From the NCBI GenBank assembly GCA_964384785.1, contig CAYLLH010000064.1, forward strand, positions 1-31,087: a stretch of 31,087 nucleotides of DNA, written 5' to 3'. The stretch's first letter is position 1. Each line of letters starts with the position of its first letter. This DNA is from JAZKSG01 sp964384785. Its GTDB lineage: Archaea; Thermoplasmatota; E2; DHVEG-1. The notes under the pieces are model-generated. The model did no database searches. It saw nothing but the letters and a program-made list of their open reading frames with translations, and was not told where the DNA came from. Below, piece by piece: positions 6,220-15,698 of the stretch. The position numbers and the translations under genes were made by a program.

Positions 6220-7404
6220 ATGATAGAAACAGATGTTACAATAATCGGTGGAGGGCCAATAGGTGCATCAGTTGCTCAAAAAATTTCAAAGAAAGATTAC
6301 AAGGTAGCAATTATTGAAAAAAACAAAGAAATAGGGCAACATTTACAATGCGCTGGATTAGTTACATCAAGGATTTTTAAACATGTGAATATAAACACAA
6401 ATGAAATACTTCAAAATAAGATAAAAGGAGCTAATATCCATTCTCCATCAAATCATATCGTAACACTTGGTGGAGATAAAACACATGCTTTAGTTATAAA
6501 CCGGCAATTTTTTGATAAAAAACTAATAGATAAAGCAGTGGATGATAAAACTCAGATTTTTAGAAATGAAAAATTTATAAAAACAATTAAAAAAGACAAT
6601 AAACTAGAAATAAAAACAAATAAAACAATTTTTTCCAGATCTAAATTACTAATAGGAGCAGATGGAGCATTATCATCCGTTAGAAAACAATATAATTTAC
6701 CTGAACCAGAAGAAAAACTATTAGGTATTGGAGCAGAAATCTCAAACACAAAACTTGATTCTGATTTTGTTGAAATATTTGTAGGAAACAAAGTTTCTCC
6801 AGGATTTTTTGCATGGATCATACCCTTAAACGAGGAGGGAACCAAGGCAAGAATCGGTTTGTGTATAAAACAAAATTGTACTCATCCTTCAAAATATTAT
6901 TTCAACCGTTTTCTAAAACATAAACACACAAAACCCTTCTTTAAAAACATTAAAATTACAAAAAGTATTGGTGGAATAATACCTGTTGGGTTTTTAAAAA
7001 AAACTTTTGATGATAATCTTATGATTGTTGGTGATGCTGCATCTCAGGTTAAACCCACATCAGGCGGAGGATTGTATCCTGGTTTGATTTCTGCAGATTT
7101 TTGTGCCAAAACCGCTATAACCGCTCTTGAAAACAATGATTTTTCAGCAAAAAATCTTAGTATTTATCAAAAAAAATGGACAGATATGATTGGTAAAGAG
7201 ATTAGAATAGGCATGAAATTTAGAAAAATATTCAAAGATTTAACAGATGAAGAATTAGATTTTTATCTAAAAAAATTTGAAAATGAAAAAATAATCAATA
7301 CAATAAATGAATATGGTGATATAGATTTTCCTTCTAAACTAGTTAAACCATTAATTAAGAAATCACCTTCATTGGTAAGATTTTTACCTAAACTTTTAAA
7401 ATAA
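6220..7404 (+). CDS. Geranylgeranyl reductase family FAD-dependent oxidoreductase
   Basis: Enzymes of this family saturate the isoprenoid chains of archaeal ether lipids or their precursors. The 394-residue protein opens with the dinucleotide-binding fold VTIIGGGPIGASVAQ (GGGPIG at 10-15), then HLQCAGLVTSR with the cysteine typical of the family. The FAD motif GADGALSSVRKQY and the substrate-side SPGFFAWIIP follow. The second FAD motif VGDAASQVKPTSGGGLYPGL comes late in the protein. The C-terminal 100 residues are helical and Lys-rich. This arrangement fits digeranylgeranylglycerophospholipid reductase. It faces a large surface-protein gene convergently with nine bases between them. Confidence in the family is high, in the exact substrate moderate. 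A second, more diverged family member lies at 28.7 kb. Confidence 0.9.
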   Translation: MIETDVTIIGGGPIGASVAQKISKKDYKVAIIEKNKEIGQHLQCAGLVTSRIFKHVNINTNEILQNKIKGANIHSPSNHIVTLGGDKTHALVINRQFFDKKLIDKAVDDKTQIFRNEKFIKTIKKDNKLEIKTNKTIFSRSKLLIGADGALSSVRKQYNLPEPEEKLLGIGAEISNTKLDSDFVEIFVGNKVSPGFFAWIIPLNEEGTKARIGLCIKQNCTHPSKYYFNRFLKHKHTKPFFKNIKITKSIGGIIPVGFLKKTFDDNLMIVGDAASQVKPTSGGGLYPGLISADFCAKTAITALENNDFSAKNLSIYQKKWTDMIGKEIRIGMKFRKIFKDLTDEELDFYLKKFENEKIINTINEYGDIDFPSKLVKPLIKKSPSLVRFLPKLLK

Positions 7405-7413
7405 ACTTAGCAA

Positions 7414-9666
7414 TTATTTTTTTCCTTCAGGTGGTGGTGGAACATAGAACTCTTCATCTTCGTAACCATCTTCTTCAAATTTTTCTTTTTTAGATCTACG
7501 TGGTATTAAATCTCTAAATCTTCCACCTTTTTTTCTTTTAATAAAAATGATTACTATCACAAGTATAATTGCTATAATAAAAGTGAGTATACATGGCATA
7601 AACATTCCAAGAATAAAAACACCTGATGCTTCTAGTTCACAATCTATGAGATTAGCCGGTAAGCTTCCTTCTGAACTATTGAAACTAAATTCAACTATAG
7701 TTCTTCCATCTTTTGTTTTTTCAACATTTGCATCTTTGATTAAACTATTTCTAACCTTTACTTTTATTCCATCAGGAAATATGATTCGATATGTTATATT
7801 TTGATCCTCTAAACCCCTAATCTTAAATGTTTGCTTTTCGATTTTAAAAGATGGTGGTAGAAAACCTAAATCGAAATGTATAGGCTTAACTATTTTAGCA
7901 CTACTATCAACATTTATTGCGGGGTATTCATCCATATCAAAAATATTTACTTCTTCAGAGTTTAAAGAATTCTCAAATGCTTTTTTATCTATTTTTGCTT
8001 TATCGCCGATTTTTAAACCAGGCCACAGATCTGTTGTTCTTTGTTTAAAAATATTTTTCTCATTATTTAAAAAACTGCTCATGTTTTCATCACTGAAAAC
8101 ATTTTCTTCAACACCAAGTCTAAATGCATCAGCACATAGATAATCAAGTGAAATTTTTTTAGGAATCGGGAAATATTCAGTTTGATTTGTTATATCTGAA
8201 ACATAATATTTTCTACTCTCTTTTACAACTGCATCAAACTCCAGCTCAGTGTTTCCAGTTATAAAACTAACTACATTAAGTCGAGGATTTTGAAGGTCTA
8301 TCTCTATTATTATTTCTTTTTTGCCCTCATCATAGTTTTTTGCATCTGCTGATTCAAATTCGCCAGTAAATTCTTCGGGTTTTTCCCAAGAAAATTTATT
8401 TAGATTTTTTAGCGTCATATTTTTTGGAAAATTTATAAGCATTTGATAAGTTAAATCATCTTTATCGTAAGAGTTGTATAATTTTGTTAAATTATCTCCA
8501 AAATTGATATCATGGGCTGAAAGTTTAGTTTCCGCTCCGGAGTTTATAAATCCATAAAATGCCTTATCTGAAATATTGCATATAGTTAGATTGACACTTT
8601 CATCTGTTAAGGAAGCTTTAATTGCAGGTGCTGAACCCATTTTTATTATATCATAAGACGGGTCAAGGTCTGTAGTGGTGGAGGCATCCCACTTAAAACT
8701 TAGATCCAATGTTTGATTAAAAGAAGAGTTTTCTAACAATGACTTGACTTCTTTTTTTAGAGGTTCTATAGTTCTAATTTTTATTGTATTCCATGAGATA
8801 TTATTAAAACCATTTTTTATAAATAATCTCATTCCATCTGCAGGAACATATTCTAATTCTTTTACATAGTCGGGTAGATCATAAGTGTTGGGTGAAAGCA
8901 TATTTATATTTATTAAGCTAATATTTATTTTTAAACTATTAATATTCCCTGAGGGTTTTGAAGAATCTATAATAAATTTTAATAATATCTCTTCAGAATC
9001 TTCCGCTACTGGCATCTTTGATTCGTTATTTAGATTAAAATCATAAAGTTCTGTTGTAGTTTCTTCACTACCATCTAGATACGGTTTTTTATTGCCTTCT
9101 ATGACAAATCCCGCAGGCAGGTTATCAGATTTTTGGAATGTATAATTATTTTTCCATCCCTTTTCTGCTTTAAGATTAAAAGAATACTCTACTTTTCCAC
9201 CCATGTTCAATATTCCAATTATGAGTTCTTCTAAGTTAATATTATTATTCATGTCAAAGAAATCTGTTGTTAAAGTTACTGAATAATTTGAATAAAAAGC
9301 ACCATTTGAATAATTTGGATGTTCCTGTGACGCGTTCACATTACTTCCCTGGAAAGTATGTTTTAAATTACTCTGAATATTTAAGTTACCGGCAATAAAA
9401 CCGAGAGTCCCCTCATCCTCTACTGCTATTTGTGAGTTATTATAAGCCCTGTCTCCACCTTTTGGTTTCATATCTATATAGTTTATTACTGTTGTAACAT
9501 TCACAGAAAATTTTGTAGGGGTTTCCATAGTTATTAAAAATTTACATTCAATATCGTCTACTTTCTCTTCATCATCTGCTGCAGTTAATGGAGTTGAATT
9601 TATTAATAAAGATGAAAATATAAATAAAGCTGCCAAAATAAAGATAATGATATTCTTATATCTCAT
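7414..9666 (-). CDS. Large membrane-anchored surface protein of unknown function
   Basis: A 750-residue protein with a signal peptide (MRYKNIIIFILAALFIFSSL, cut near TAADD), an ectodomain of roughly 650 residues, one strong transmembrane helix near residues 690-715 (FMPCILTFIIAIILVIVIIF) and a cytoplasmic tail that is first basic (KRKKGG, PRRSKKEK) and then acidic, ending PPPPEGKK. The ectodomain is rich in beta-prone stretches and N-X-S/T sequons (NVTT, NNSQ, NVSQ, NYSN and more), making it a plausible AglB target. I recognise no enzymatic domain. It uses a plain transmembrane anchor rather than the PGF tag of the 1-4 kb array. The start is supported by GAAGGTGGGA about nine bases upstream on the minus strand and a TATA-like element beyond. 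Confidence 0.85.
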   Translation of the reverse strand: MRYKNIIIFILAALFIFSSLLINSTPLTAADDEEKVDDIECKFLITMETPTKFSVNVTTVINYIDMKPKGGDRAYNNSQIAVEDEGTLGFIAGNLNIQSNLKHTFQGSNVNASQEHPNYSNGAFYSNYSVTLTTDFFDMNNNINLEELIIGILNMGGKVEYSFNLKAEKGWKNNYTFQKSDNLPAGFVIEGNKKPYLDGSEETTTELYDFNLNNESKMPVAEDSEEILLKFIIDSSKPSGNINSLKINISLININMLSPNTYDLPDYVKELEYVPADGMRLFIKNGFNNISWNTIKIRTIEPLKKEVKSLLENSSFNQTLDLSFKWDASTTTDLDPSYDIIKMGSAPAIKASLTDESVNLTICNISDKAFYGFINSGAETKLSAHDINFGDNLTKLYNSYDKDDLTYQMLINFPKNMTLKNLNKFSWEKPEEFTGEFESADAKNYDEGKKEIIIEIDLQNPRLNVVSFITGNTELEFDAVVKESRKYYVSDITNQTEYFPIPKKISLDYLCADAFRLGVEENVFSDENMSSFLNNEKNIFKQRTTDLWPGLKIGDKAKIDKKAFENSLNSEEVNIFDMDEYPAINVDSSAKIVKPIHFDLGFLPPSFKIEKQTFKIRGLEDQNITYRIIFPDGIKVKVRNSLIKDANVEKTKDGRTIVEFSFNSSEGSLPANLIDCELEASGVFILGMFMPCILTFIIAIILVIVIIFIKRKKGGRFRDLIPRRSKKEKFEEDGYEDEEFYVPPPPEGKK

Positions 9667-9771
9667 TGTTACATCCCACCTTCTTTAAATATAATAATAT
9701 TTGTTGGTTATAAAAACTTTCTTACCAAAAAAACTTTTTAATCTACTCACAGTTTCGGTTTTTTGATTGTT

Positions 9772-10626
9772 ATGAAGATTATTGAAGGTTCAGCATCAAA
9801 AAAAATATCTAAAGATTTATCAAAAATTTTGAATGCATCATTGGTTGAATTAGAAAGAAAACGTTTTCCGGATGGAGAATTATATGTTAGAATTCTTGAC
9901 AATGTATCTAATGAAGATGTTATAATTGTTCAAACTACTTTTCCTGATAAAAACATTGTTGAGCTTTTTTTACTTATTGATGCAGCAAAAGAAGCAAAAG
10001 CAAATAGTATTACTGTTGTTGCGCCTTATTATGGTTATGCTCGTCAGGATCAAAAATTCAAAGATGGTGAACCAATTAGCGCTAGAGCCATTGCAAAGCT
10101 TATTAGTTTGAATGCTGATTTTTTTATAACGGTTGATCCTCATAAGGAGTATATCTTAGATTTTTTTGATTGTGAAGCTAAAAGTTGTTCTGCTGTTTCT
10201 GCTATTGCAGAGCATCTAAAAACAAAAGAGGTTGATATGATTCTTGCACCCGACAAAGGAGCACTTGATAGAGCCAAAAAAGTATCGTCTATTATTGGTT
10301 GTGATTTTGATTATATGGAAAAAACACGCATCGATGGAGAGACAGTTGAAATTAAACCAAAAAATCTTAATGCAAAAAACAAAACTGTAGCAATTGTTGA
10401 TGATATAATTTCGACGGGTGGTACTATGGCTAAATCTATTCAGCAGCTTAAAAAAAATGGTGCAAAACAAGTTTTTGCAGTTTGCACTCATGGTTTGTTT
10501 GCAAAAAATGCTGTTGAAAAACTAAAGTCTAATGGTTGTGATGAAATTATTTCAACAGATACTATTGAAAATGATTTTAGTATGGTAAAAACTGCGTCAG
10601 CAATAAATAATATTCTTTCAAGTTAA
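9772..10626 (+). CDS. prs: Ribose-phosphate pyrophosphokinase (PRPP synthetase)
   Basis: It makes PRPP from ribose 5-phosphate and ATP, the shared precursor for purines, pyrimidines, histidine and others. Visible motifs are KRFPDGELYVRI near the N-terminus, PYYGYARQDQKF in the ATP-binding flexible region, FFITVDPH near the metal-binding loop and the PRPP-binding loop VAIVDDIISTGGTMA near the C-terminus. The length of 284 residues is that of compact archaeal enzymes. The frame runs back to a TTG at 9763, but the ATG at 9772 gives the expected MKIIEGSAS start. It supplies substrate for the purine and pyrimidine genes elsewhere in the window and is divergent from the large surface-protein gene. 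Confidence 0.95.
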   Translation: MKIIEGSASKKISKDLSKILNASLVELERKRFPDGELYVRILDNVSNEDVIIVQTTFPDKNIVELFLLIDAAKEAKANSITVVAPYYGYARQDQKFKDGEPISARAIAKLISLNADFFITVDPHKEYILDFFDCEAKSCSAVSAIAEHLKTKEVDMILAPDKGALDRAKKVSSIIGCDFDYMEKTRIDGETVEIKPKNLNAKNKTVAIVDDIISTGGTMAKSIQQLKKNGAKQVFAVCTHGLFAKNAVEKLKSNGCDEIISTDTIENDFSMVKTASAINNILSS

Positions 10627-10648
10627 TCATTATAATTATTTAGATAAC

Positions 10649-10657
10649 TTATATATA
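10649..10657 (+). promoter_or_regulatory. TATA-like box of aglB
   Basis: TTATATATA lies about 60-68 bases before the ATG at 10717, giving a leader of about 40 bases. That leader can form a small hairpin (GGGTT near 10674 with AACCC near 10690) and lacks a clear Shine-Dalgarno site. It is one of the longer predicted leaders in the window. Confidence 0.45.
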
Positions 10658-10716
10658 ATGCTAGACTTTTTACGGGTTCTGACTAGTAAAACCCAATTTT
10701 AGAATTATTTTAAAAA

Positions 10717-13700
10717 ATGGTGAAAGTTAAAATGCGAAAACGTGCACAAAGAAAAAGTAAAACCTATTCGGAAGAACCAAAGCATGTATCCACCGGAAAA
10801 ACAATGATTGAAAAACCAAAAAAAAGTATAAGTCTTAAAATGAAAAAGAACTGGTGGATGGGAGTTGCTTTAATTGGAATATTTCTGTTAGTATTGCTAT
10901 TTAATTCCTATTTCAACATTATAAGTGGTGTAGCTTATAATCCTGATGGAGATGGTCTGGAAAAATATTATCTTTCAGGTCCTGACCCTTATTACAATAT
11001 GAGGATTGTTGAAGAAACTTATAAAGAGGGTACTTATCAGTTTTATTCAGAAACAGATCCGCTTTTAAATTATCCTATCGGTCGTTCTGGTGGTCGTGCT
11101 CCATTATTTAACATGATGGCTCTGGGTTTCAGTAGAATACTCACTCCTTTTATGGATGAGATAGATGCAATTGGTTACGCGATGCAGTTTATACCTGCTT
11201 TATTTGGAGCTTTGCTTGTTTTCCCGGTTTATTCTATAGGTAAAGATGTTTTTAATAAAAAAGTTGGATTAATCGCTGCTCTTTGGCTTTCGCTTACTGT
11301 AGCCATTGTAGGTACAGGACACGGATCGGCTTATTCCTTGTTTGATCACGACTCATTTAACCTGTTTTTGTTTTTTACAACTTTTGCTTTTCTTATAAAG
11401 AGTATTAAAGAAAAAGATCGGACAAAATCATTTTTATATGCTATTCTTGGAGGCATACCACTTGCTGGTTTAAGTATGGTTTGGGTTGAACATGAATATT
11501 TGTATACTATTATTGCACTGTATGCCTTTGTTCAAATATTTATAGATATTTTAAAAGGTAAAGATGATCTAAAAACGTTTATGTCTCCCTTGTTGGTTTT
11601 AACTGTGGGTTATCTTGTTTCATTACCTGTTATAGCGTCGAGATGGACTAGCGGTTTTAGAACAGATATTCCTTTATTTATGGTCTTAGGTGTTGCAGTT
11701 TTTGGATTAATTTATTATGTTTTGGGTAAAAGAAAAATTCCTTGGACTATTTCGTTACCTGCTATTATAGGTCTTGGTGTTTTTGGTTTTACATTTTTAT
11801 GGTTCGTTCCAGAGTTGTCTTCAGTTATTCCACAAATTGGGACTCTTTCAAAGTTTAGTGAAATAATAAGGGGGACAGGTGGTATTTATGGTAACAAAGT
11901 TTCTTTGACTATTGCTGAGGCTAATACATTTCAGATTAGTAACACTGTTATGAATTTTGGTGCTGTTTTGTATTGGCTTGGTTGGGCTGGTTTTGTTTTT
12001 ATTATTTATAAGTTCTATAAAAACCGTGAGAGAAATGATTTGTTGTTTTTGATAATTTTATTTGCTGTTAATGTTTGGTTGACGGGTATCGCTGGTCGTT
12101 TTCTTACTGATATGGCTCCTGTTATAGCAATTTTTGCTGGTTTCATAACTTGGTTTATTATAGCTAAAATCGACTACCCGGGCATGGTTAGAAATATTAA
12201 AAGTGCTGGAGGTGGACTACATGGCGTTCGCCGAGGTGTAAAATTTTTACATGTGGCAGGAATCTTATTTATTGCTATGTCTTTGATTTTTAACATTATA
12301 CCTGTTTTCACAGCTGCTATACCCAATGCTGAAACAGAAGATGGAGAGGGTACATGGAAGGAAAGGTTTTGGGGTGAAGAAGTTTCTCATCCATTTGGTT
12401 TAGGTATTGGAAAGGAACAATATTGGGTTGAAGCCTTTCAATGGTTAAAAACTCAAGATACAGATATTTCAGATCCAGCGGATAGACCTGCTATTATATC
12501 TTGGTGGGATTATGGTTTTTATGAAGCAGCAATAGGGGAGCATCCTACTGTTGCTGATAACTTTCAGGATGGTATACCTCCTGCAGCAAATTTTCATACT
12601 GCCACTAGTGAAAAAGAAGGTATAGCGGTTTTAGCGATACGTTTAATGGAAGGAGATGTTTCAAAAAACAAAAAACAAGTTTCTGATGATGTTCATACTG
12701 TTTTAAATAAATATTTCCCTGATGATGCGGATAATATTACTTCTTGGTTAGAAAAACCTACTGAGTCTCCATCATATGGTGAAAAAATTTATCCTGAGTA
12801 TCATAAATATATTCAGAATATTGATGAAAGATTTTTAAAAGTAGGTGCTCAATGGCCTGAAAATGCTTATTATCATGATATTGTTGATTTAGTAAATAAT
12901 AAAACTTCAGGCTTAACTTTGGATGAAACAGTATGGTTCTATCATGATATTCAAGAAGCAACAGGCCTAAGTATTCGATATTATGCTACAGAAATCTATG
13001 ATAAACAAATTTTTAGTATATTTGCATTTCTTGGAGATAAAAGTCTTATTATGACTCAACAAGCTCCAAGTGATGAATTTGTACAAATTAATTACAAAGG
13101 TCAAAGGTTAAATAGTGAAGGAGAACCTGTTGAAAGTTTTGATAGATACGCCAAAGAAATTCTTGAATTACCTGATATTGAAAGACAGTATTATCAAGTA
13201 ACTGACACTAGTCAAAATTTCCAAGATCCATTTTTTAACACTATGTTTTACAAAACATTCTTCGGTTACAGAGAAAGTCAAATGTCTCAGATGGGTGGAC
13301 AACAACAAAGTCAGTTCCCAAGTTTTCAATTACCTTGTCAAGATATGAAACATTTCTATGGGGAATACGTATCAGATATATCAGAATATCAAGGTTTTGC
13401 TCCAGTTGTAATAGCTAAATATTATGAGGGTGCTACTGTAAATGGTTCACTTGTTTATCAAGGTGAATTTTTGGATAGATCTGTTATGATGCTGGTTCAG
13501 AAAAATCTTAGTTACACAGATGAAGTTGTTATCCCGGTAACACATGATAAAGTTAATATTTCTGATGGTAATTTTAGTGCTTTAACTGGGGGTGGTGAAA
13601 TAAAACTCAGTGTTATTCGTTATCCTGAGTATATGTCACAATTATTCAGTATATACCCAACCATTGGTTCAGGTATTCCCGCATCTATTGAAAACAAAAA

Positions 13701-15621
13701 TATTGGCGGTTTTATCCTTAAAAATATAACTGTTCAAGTTTCAGAAGACGAAGCTATGCGTCTTACAGATGATAAAGGAAGAATAAATATTGGAAATATA
13801 ACAATTAATCCTGCAGGTGTTGAAGGTTATGTTTTTGAAAACAAGGATGATAACAATAGTTTTGATTCCTCCTCTGATAAAGTTCTTTCTAATGTGTCTG
13901 TGAATCTTATTGAGATTACATCAATTGATCAAACTGGCCAACCTGATACTGCAGGAGGAGATAGAGGTGAAAATACTTCTTCAGAATCTGGTTTTTATGG
14001 TGTTTCAGATTTATTCCCTGGAAGATATCAACTATATGCATCAGAAGGAGAATTCAATATTTATGGAAATCTTGTGAATTTACATTCCGGTACTAAAACA
14101 CTTAATATTTCAAAAGCTAAACCATCTAATGTTGAAGGTAAAGTATTTTATGATGAAAACCAGAATGGAAAATATGATTCCGGTGAAGAACTTAAAGATG
14201 TAACTGTTAGTTTACTTCATAAAAAAACAACTGAGATGTTTACTGTTGCCTCAGAAATTAAAAATGATACAACTGATAATAAAGGAGACTTTTCTTTTAC
14301 AAATCTTATACCTGGCTCAATTAATAGTTTAAATCTAAATAATTACACTTTAAAAATTGAGACTAATGAGTATGCAGCAGAGGAATACATTTTCCCTCAG
14401 GAAAATGAGACCTTAACTTATAATATATCAGTAGGTCTTGCACCTGTAGAAGTAAGCGGAACTGTTGAATACGATGGTGAAGCAGTTGAGGATAAAGAAA
14501 TACAGATTGAGTTTTCACCAGATATGTCCGTTGATGATCCTGTTAATAACACTGCTGAGAATAAAACAGCAAATACTGATGAGAACGGAGAATATACTGT
14601 TGATCTGATACCTGGTGTTTACAATGTTAGCATAAATCATAAAGAAGAACAAGTTTTGGTTTACACTGATACCGTCGGTGGTTTTACAGTTTATAAGAAT
14701 GAAACAGAGAAAGAACTTGACTTAAATATAGATGAGAAACACTCCGCTACAATAACTGGTTACATCCTTGATGAAAGCTCAAACATTTTAGAAAAATCAG
14801 GTATCACTCTTGATTTTGAAATTGATGAATCAATTGAAAATAACTCAGCGCTAAAACCATCTAATCCAACAACAGATTCAGATGGATACTATCTTGTTGA
14901 ATTAACACCTGAAGGATACTACAATATATCTGTTAACTATACTGAAGGAGATGTAGTCGTTTACACTGGTTCAAGTAAGATAGATGATGCTTCTAATGGA
15001 ATGTCTGTAAATATTACATTAACCAAAGACTCTTTAACTTTTACAGGAACTGTTGAATTTAACAATCAACCTGTCAAAGATATAGAAATAGATTTTTCAA
15101 TAGATGAATCCGTAGAGGACAACCCTGCTAAAGATCCTGATGATCCAAATAGTGATGAAAACGGTGAATTCTCTGTAGAATTAAGTAACGATGCATCTTA
15201 TAATATAACGATTCGAAGCTATACAACAGATGGTAAAGCTTTGGTGTACTCCTATGATGGACAAATAGATACAACGACTACAAGCTCTTTAGAAATTTCT
15301 CTTACTAAACATACAGTTAATTTAAGTGGTGAAACAAAGGACAAAAGTAATAGTTCAAACATTGGCAATATAGAAATCAGTTTTGATAAAAACGAATCAG
15401 TTGCTAATAATACAGCAGCATCAAAAACAATAACCTCTAAAGAGAACGGTCATTATTATCTTGAGCTAAAACCAGGTTCATATAATGTATCTGTAAATCA
15501 AACAGTTAAATTCGGAAATGATACAGTAAACTATACTTACAATAGCACTCTTGTCGTAGTTTCAAATGCACCGATGACTCAAACAGATGAAGATATATTG
15601 ATGATAAAAGAAGAAGACTAA
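10717..15621 (+). CDS. aglB: AglB oligosaccharyltransferase (STT3 type) with long Ig-like repeat extension
   Basis: AglB moves a glycan from a dolichol-type carrier onto Asn of N-X-S/T sequons outside the membrane. The 1634-residue protein has a basic cytoplasmic start and about a dozen hydrophobic helices up to residue 520. The metal-site Asp is D90 in GPDPYYNMRI. DHD at 210-212 is the second acidic motif, TIAE has E401, and the catalytic WWDYG is at 596-600. A normal AglB ends by about residue 950-1030. Here about 600 more residues follow: two SdrD-B-like domains (about 1033-1240, with DENQNGKYDSGEE resembling a calcium loop), then four tandem repeats of about 95 residues (near 1243, 1343, 1440 and 1532). 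Each carries ES(I/V)E-N-type motifs and PGxYNVSVN-like ends as in carboxypeptidase-regulatory-like domains. There is no PGF tag or C-terminal membrane helix. Confidence 0.95.
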   Translation: MVKVKMRKRAQRKSKTYSEEPKHVSTGKTMIEKPKKSISLKMKKNWWMGVALIGIFLLVLLFNSYFNIISGVAYNPDGDGLEKYYLSGPDPYYNMRIVEETYKEGTYQFYSETDPLLNYPIGRSGGRAPLFNMMALGFSRILTPFMDEIDAIGYAMQFIPALFGALLVFPVYSIGKDVFNKKVGLIAALWLSLTVAIVGTGHGSAYSLFDHDSFNLFLFFTTFAFLIKSIKEKDRTKSFLYAILGGIPLAGLSMVWVEHEYLYTIIALYAFVQIFIDILKGKDDLKTFMSPLLVLTVGYLVSLPVIASRWTSGFRTDIPLFMVLGVAVFGLIYYVLGKRKIPWTISLPAIIGLGVFGFTFLWFVPELSSVIPQIGTLSKFSEIIRGTGGIYGNKVSLTIAEANTFQISNTVMNFGAVLYWLGWAGFVFIIYKFYKNRERNDLLFLIILFAVNVWLTGIAGRFLTDMAPVIAIFAGFITWFIIAKIDYPGMVRNIKSAGGGLHGVRRGVKFLHVAGILFIAMSLIFNIIPVFTAAIPNAETEDGEGTWKERFWGEEVSHPFGLGIGKEQYWVEAFQWLKTQDTDISDPADRPAIISWWDYGFYEAAIGEHPTVADNFQDGIPPAANFHTATSEKEGIAVLAIRLMEGDVSKNKKQVSDDVHTVLNKYFPDDADNITSWLEKPTESPSYGEKIYPEYHKYIQNIDERFLKVGAQWPENAYYHDIVDLVNNKTSGLTLDETVWFYHDIQEATGLSIRYYATEIYDKQIFSIFAFLGDKSLIMTQQAPSDEFVQINYKGQRLNSEGEPVESFDRYAKEILELPDIERQYYQVTDTSQNFQDPFFNTMFYKTFFGYRESQMSQMGGQQQSQFPSFQLPCQDMKHFYGEYVSDISEYQGFAPVVIAKYYEGATVNGSLVYQGEFLDRSVMMLVQKNLSYTDEVVIPVTHDKVNISDGNFSALTGGGEIKLSVIRYPEYMSQLFSIYPTIGSGIPASIENKNIGGFILKNITVQVSEDEAMRLTDDKGRINIGNITINPAGVEGYVFENKDDNNSFDSSSDKVLSNVSVNLIEITSIDQTGQPDTAGGDRGENTSSESGFYGVSDLFPGRYQLYASEGEFNIYGNLVNLHSGTKTLNISKAKPSNVEGKVFYDENQNGKYDSGEELKDVTVSLLHKKTTEMFTVASEIKNDTTDNKGDFSFTNLIPGSINSLNLNNYTLKIETNEYAAEEYIFPQENETLTYNISVGLAPVEVSGTVEYDGEAVEDKEIQIEFSPDMSVDDPVNNTAENKTANTDENGEYTVDLIPGVYNVSINHKEEQVLVYTDTVGGFTVYKNETEKELDLNIDEKHSATITGYILDESSNILEKSGITLDFEIDESIENNSALKPSNPTTDSDGYYLVELTPEGYYNISVNYTEGDVVVYTGSSKIDDASNGMSVNITLTKDSLTFTGTVEFNNQPVKDIEIDFSIDESVEDNPAKDPDDPNSDENGEFSVELSNDASYNITIRSYTTDGKALVYSYDGQIDTTTTSSLEISLTKHTVNLSGETKDKSNSSNIGNIEISFDKNESVANNTAASKTITSKENGHYYLELKPGSYNVSVNQTVKFGNDTVNYTYNSTLVVVSNAPMTQTDEDILMIKEED
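14445..15590 (+). repeat. Four tandem Ig-like repeats within the aglB extension
   Basis: Four units of about 290 bases encode diverged copies with matching landmarks: MSVDDPVNNTAENK, ESIENNSALKPSN, ESVEDNPAKDPDD and ESVANNTAASK. Each is followed by (D/E)xG(E/Y)Y..(D/E)L then GxYNVSxN. The copies are diverged at DNA level, so the duplication is not recent. Confidence 0.75.
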
Positions 15622-15636
15622 CATATACTAACCTAA

Positions 15637-15651
15637 TTTTTTATTTTTTTT
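15637..15651 (+). terminator. T-rich terminator after aglB
   Basis: A run of T broken by one A begins about 15 bases after the aglB stop. It fits archaeal oligo-T termination; no hairpin was seen. Confidence 0.5.
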
Positions 15652-15698
15652 CTACCAAATTTGTTTTAAATAACCAATATGTTACTGTTATTTTGATT

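Noticed and set aside
12758..12961. Minus-strand frame within aglB
   Set aside because: It is antisense to the conserved AglB region and shows no domain, start signal or neighbour support.
14445..15590. aglB extension as a separate gene fused by a sequencing frameshift
   Set aside because: The frame is continuous over 1634 codons, with no overlapping start, ribosome site or compositional break at the boundary.
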